Assembly (NCBI GenBank): GCA_018816605.1
Contig: JAHIVS010000133.1
Coordinates: 1 to 8,169, forward strand
Source of the DNA: Pseudomonadota bacterium
GTDB taxonomy: Bacteria > Desulfobacterota > Desulfobacteria > Desulfobacterales > Desulfobacteraceae
Direction: 5' to 3'
Length of the DNA: 8,169 bases
Part shown: in pieces, positions 5,854 to 8,169 of the stretch
How positions within the stretch are numbered: the stretch's first letter is position 1
How the letters are laid out: each line of letters starts with the position of its first letter
Notes under the pieces: model-generated
What the model was told of the DNA's origin: nothing
The model's database searches: none
Seen by the model: the letters and a program-made list of their open reading frames with translations, nothing else
Position numbers and translations under genes: made by a program

Positions 5854-7148
5854 CAGAACACAGGAAGATGGACTGCGATCTGCTGGTGATCGGAGCCGGA
5901 ATGGCGGGCATGGTGGCAGCGGCCAGGGCGGCAAGCCTTGGGATCAGAACCCTATTGGCGGGAAATTCCGGGTCCCTGATCTTTGTGAGCGGGCTGATGG
6001 ACTATTTGGGGGTATATCCCGTGGAGGCCCGGGAGAGCGTGGATGATCCTGCCCTGGGTCTTGCCGATCTCAGGGCAGCGGACCCCGATCATCCCTATGG
6101 AAGTGTCGGCCATGAACAAATCCTCCAGGGCTTTGAATTTGTAAAAAAGGTTCTGGCAAAGGCAGGCCTTGCCTACCATTTGTCCGGCGGCCGGAATCTT
6201 TCCGTTTTAACGGCCATGGGCACCTTTAAACCCAGTTTCATGGTGCCGGAAACCATGGAAAAAGGAACCGGTCTTTTTGGAAAGACCGCCAAGAAGACAT
6301 CACTGCTTGTCATTGACATAAAGGGCCTCCAGGGCTTCAGTGCCCGGCAGGTGGCCTCGGGAATCCAACATCGCCTGGCAAGGGTCATTCCCTTGACGGT
6401 GGAGATCCCGGGCGTTTCCCAAACCATTCCGCCAATTGTTCTGGCCCAATTGTTTGAAGATCCGAAGGTGCAGGAGGTCTTTGCCCGCCAGGTGCTTGCC
6501 CTATCGGATAAAGTTGATATTGCGGGAATGCCGGCTGTTTGCGGGGTTCACACCAGTCTGGCAGTCCAGCAGCGTCTGGAAAAAATGACAGGGCTTCCCC
6601 TGTTTGAAATTCCGGGGCTTCCCCCCAGTGTTCCCGGTCTGCGGCTGAAAAATGCCTTTGAAACCTCACTGGCAGCATCCGGGGTGACATTTTTAAGCAA
6701 TGTTACGATAAAAGACCCGGTGTTCAATGGTAAAAAATTTACCCTTACGGGGATTGCGGATAATCGGGAATTGTCCATTTCTGCCGGGGGCGTGGTCCTT
6801 GCCACGGGAAGATTCCCCGGCAACGGCCTCCATGCCAGACGGGAACGGATTGTGGAGACAATCTTTCACTTGAATGTGCACCAGCCTGTGACGCGCAGCC
6901 TCTGGCACGGGACCGATTTTCTGACCCGCCAGGGCCACCCGGTCAATCGGTCCGGCATTGAAACAGATGGAAACTTCCGGCCCCTTAACAAAAGGGGGGC
7001 ACCCGTGTTCGATGATCTTTACGCTGTCGGCAGTATTCTGGCCCACAATGACTGGATACGGCTCAAATCCGGGGCCGGTGTCTGCCTGGTGTCTGCCTGC
7101 GCGGCAGTGGACAGGTTCCACAAAAGACGGTCAGAGGCAGGCAAATGA
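5850..7148 (+). CDS. glpB: Anaerobic glycerol-3-phosphate dehydrogenase subunit B
   Basis: GlpB is the second flavoprotein subunit of the anaerobic glycerol-3-phosphate dehydrogenase. It accepts electrons from GlpA and forwards them to the membrane-associated subunit. It has 432 residues, near the usual 420. The N-terminus DLLVIGAGMAGMVAAARAA contains the flavin/dinucleotide-binding GAGMAG (15-20). The C-terminal part (GIETDGNFRPL, then LYAVGSILAHND and SGAGVCLVSAC) matches the end of the FAD-binding fold in this family. The start at 5850 overlaps the glpA stop, with AAGG (5837-5840) nine bases upstream. A second in-frame ATG at 5868 is possible but has less upstream support. The stop overlaps the start of the next gene by four bases (ATGA, 7145-7148), so the three genes form one tightly coupled operon. 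Confidence 0.93.
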   Translation: MTEHRKMDCDLLVIGAGMAGMVAAARAASLGIRTLLAGNSGSLIFVSGLMDYLGVYPVEARESVDDPALGLADLRAADPDHPYGSVGHEQILQGFEFVKKVLAKAGLAYHLSGGRNLSVLTAMGTFKPSFMVPETMEKGTGLFGKTAKKTSLLVIDIKGLQGFSARQVASGIQHRLARVIPLTVEIPGVSQTIPPIVLAQLFEDPKVQEVFARQVLALSDKVDIAGMPAVCGVHTSLAVQQRLEKMTGLPLFEIPGLPPSVPGLRLKNAFETSLAASGVTFLSNVTIKDPVFNGKKFTLTGIADNRELSISAGGVVLATGRFPGNGLHARRERIVETIFHLNVHQPVTRSLWHGTDFLTRQGHPVNRSGIETDGNFRPLNKRGAPVFDDLYAVGSILAHNDWIRLKSGAGVCLVSACAAVDRFHKRRSEAGK

Positions 7149-8169
7149 TATTTCGTATCCTCCTATATGGGGTCCTGGTAATCTTTTTGACCGGCCTTGT
7201 CTATCGTTTCCAGTCCATTGCAAGGAAGAGCCGGTTTTTTGAACGGGACAGGGAACCCTGGGCCAAAAAAATTTTTAACTTCACTGGCAAAGGGTTTCTG
7301 TTCAACACCCTGTTCCAGATAAGATTGTTCAAGGCCGGAAAATTAAGGTGGCTGGTCCATGCCCTGGTTATATCCGGGTTTTCCTATCTTCTGGCGGTCC
7401 ATGCCCTGGATGATGTCACTGCCGGGATGTTTTCCTGGTACCAGCCGGGAATCGGCCCGTTCAGGTTCCTGAGAAATATTGCAGGGGTTGGTGTCGGCCT
7501 GGGGTGTCTCCTGTTTCTGGCCCGGCGGATAAACCGTGCCAGAAAGATTCGGGAAACAGGCGACAGGGGAGGTCGCTTCAAGGGCACGGTCACCATTTTT
7601 CTGATTTTCAGCCTTGTGGTATCCGGCTTTTTGCTGGAAGCCATGCGGATCATTTCGGAACCCAGGTTTGACGAGATGGTTGAAGAATATTCCGGTCTGG
7701 ACGAGGCGGGGGGATTGAATGAGTTGCGGGCTTACTGGGCCCGGAACTATCATCTGGTGCTCAAAGAGGCAATTCCGTTTGCAACAGCTGATTTTGAAGC
7801 CGGCAAGGCCCTGAACCAGGAGTACTGCCTGGACTGTCATGAAAAACCGGATTCGGCCTTTGTTTCACGTTTCCTGGCAGGGAAAATAACCCCCATTGGC
7901 AACGGGTTGGCCGGTTTCCGGGTTGACCTTTTTTTATATTGGCTCCACTACGGAGCCGGCCTGTTGTTGCTGGCCTTTCTCCCTTTCTCCCGGATGTTTC
8001 ACCTGATTGCCGTTCCCGTGACAAGTGCCTGGAAAAAAAGCACCCGTGTCAACCTGAAAAAACAGATGGGGCTGCTGGAGATTTTCAGCCTGACCGCCTG
8101 CACAAACTGCGGGTTTTGTTCCCAGGTCTGCGCGGTGTATTCGAATTTTCAGATCACGGGAAACCGGGA
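7145..8169 (+). CDS. GlpC-position membrane cytochrome b / iron-sulfur fusion protein (partial, C-terminus off right edge)
   Basis: At least 341 codons are present, running to the edge without a stop. About five membrane helices are visible: residues 3-20, 68-88, 111-127, 148-166 and 262-290. Their histidines H72 and H86 (helix 2) and H268 and H285 (helix 5) sit like the four b-heme ligands of NarI/HdrE-type cytochromes. A loop of about 95 residues between helices 4 and 5 carries YCLDCH (C228, C231, H232), a c-type heme motif. After helix 5, C319-x2-C322-x2-C325-x3-C329 is a [4Fe-4S] ferredoxin motif. The architecture matches NarI/HdrE-HdrD-like quinone-reactive subunits seen in several anaerobic redox complexes. 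Here it occupies the place of glpC, so it probably takes electrons from GlpAB to menaquinone. E. coli GlpC has no such cytochrome b domain. HdrD-type cysteine-rich (CCG) domains are expected beyond the edge. The start at 7145 overlaps glpB, with AGAGG (7133-7137) seven bases upstream. The family call is firm; the exact role is inferred from position. Confidence 0.85.
   Translation, partial: MIFRILLYGVLVIFLTGLVYRFQSIARKSRFFERDREPWAKKIFNFTGKGFLFNTLFQIRLFKAGKLRWLVHALVISGFSYLLAVHALDDVTAGMFSWYQPGIGPFRFLRNIAGVGVGLGCLLFLARRINRARKIRETGDRGGRFKGTVTIFLIFSLVVSGFLLEAMRIISEPRFDEMVEEYSGLDEAGGLNELRAYWARNYHLVLKEAIPFATADFEAGKALNQEYCLDCHEKPDSAFVSRFLAGKITPIGNGLAGFRVDLFLYWLHYGAGLLLLAFLPFSRMFHLIAVPVTSAWKKSTRVNLKKQMGLLEIFSLTACTNCGFCSQVCAVYSNFQITGNR

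Noticed and set aside
7343..7840. A 165-codon minus-strand frame opposite the membrane redox subunit
   Set aside because: The plus strand here encodes membrane helices, ordered histidines and a CxxCH motif in one frame that continues from glpB. The minus-strand product has no such features.

Overview
This 8.2 kb window looks like a chromosomal segment of an anaerobic bacterium. The most likely source is a sulfate-reducing or related member of the Desulfobacterota (Desulfobacteraceae-like). Three things point there: a complete glpA-glpB pair (anaerobic glycerol-3-phosphate dehydrogenase) followed by a NarI/HdrE-type cytochrome b fused to an iron-sulfur domain, an Isf-type iron-sulfur flavoprotein, and moderately GC-rich codon use (many GGC, GCC, CTG and CCG codons) throughout. 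The lineage is an inference from gene content, not from a marker gene. I see no mobile elements, CRISPR arrays, tRNA or rRNA genes, and no clear sign of recent transfer.

Layout from left to right. (1) Positions 1-1409, minus strand: a DeaD/CsdA-type DEAD-box RNA helicase that runs off the left edge, with a good sigma-70-like promoter and a short terminator-like hairpin in its leader. (2) Positions 1410-1704: a divergent intergenic region with a possible -10 box and two dyads. (3) Positions 1705-2406, plus strand: an Isf-like iron-sulfur flavoprotein with two cysteine clusters, closed by a strong rho-independent terminator at 2432-2467. (4) Positions 2574-3551, plus strand: a secreted type 2 periplasmic substrate-binding protein with its own candidate promoter and no transporter partner in view. 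(5) Positions 3578-4021, minus strand: a small YdcZ/DUF606-type DMT membrane transporter, convergent with the binding protein. (6) Positions 4022-4287: a divergent intergenic region with a candidate promoter and repeated TTTGAACG-like boxes upstream of glpA. (7) Positions 4288-8169, plus strand: glpA, glpB and a truncated membrane redox subunit, each joined to the next by a 4-base ATGA stop/start overlap.

The glp operon is the most informative part. GlpA (FAD domain plus BFD-like [2Fe-2S] domain) and GlpB (flavoprotein) should oxidise sn-glycerol 3-phosphate to dihydroxyacetone phosphate in the cytoplasm. In E. coli the third subunit, GlpC, is an iron-sulfur protein that docks the complex on the membrane. 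Here the third gene instead starts with about five membrane helices carrying four histidines placed like the b-heme ligands of NarI. It then has a CxxCH c-type heme motif in the loop predicted to face the periplasm, and a [4Fe-4S] cysteine motif on the cytoplasmic side. This suggests that electrons from glycerol 3-phosphate enter the menaquinone pool, and perhaps periplasmic cytochromes, through a built-in cytochrome b/c module. The rest of this protein lies beyond the right edge, so its C-terminal domains cannot be seen.
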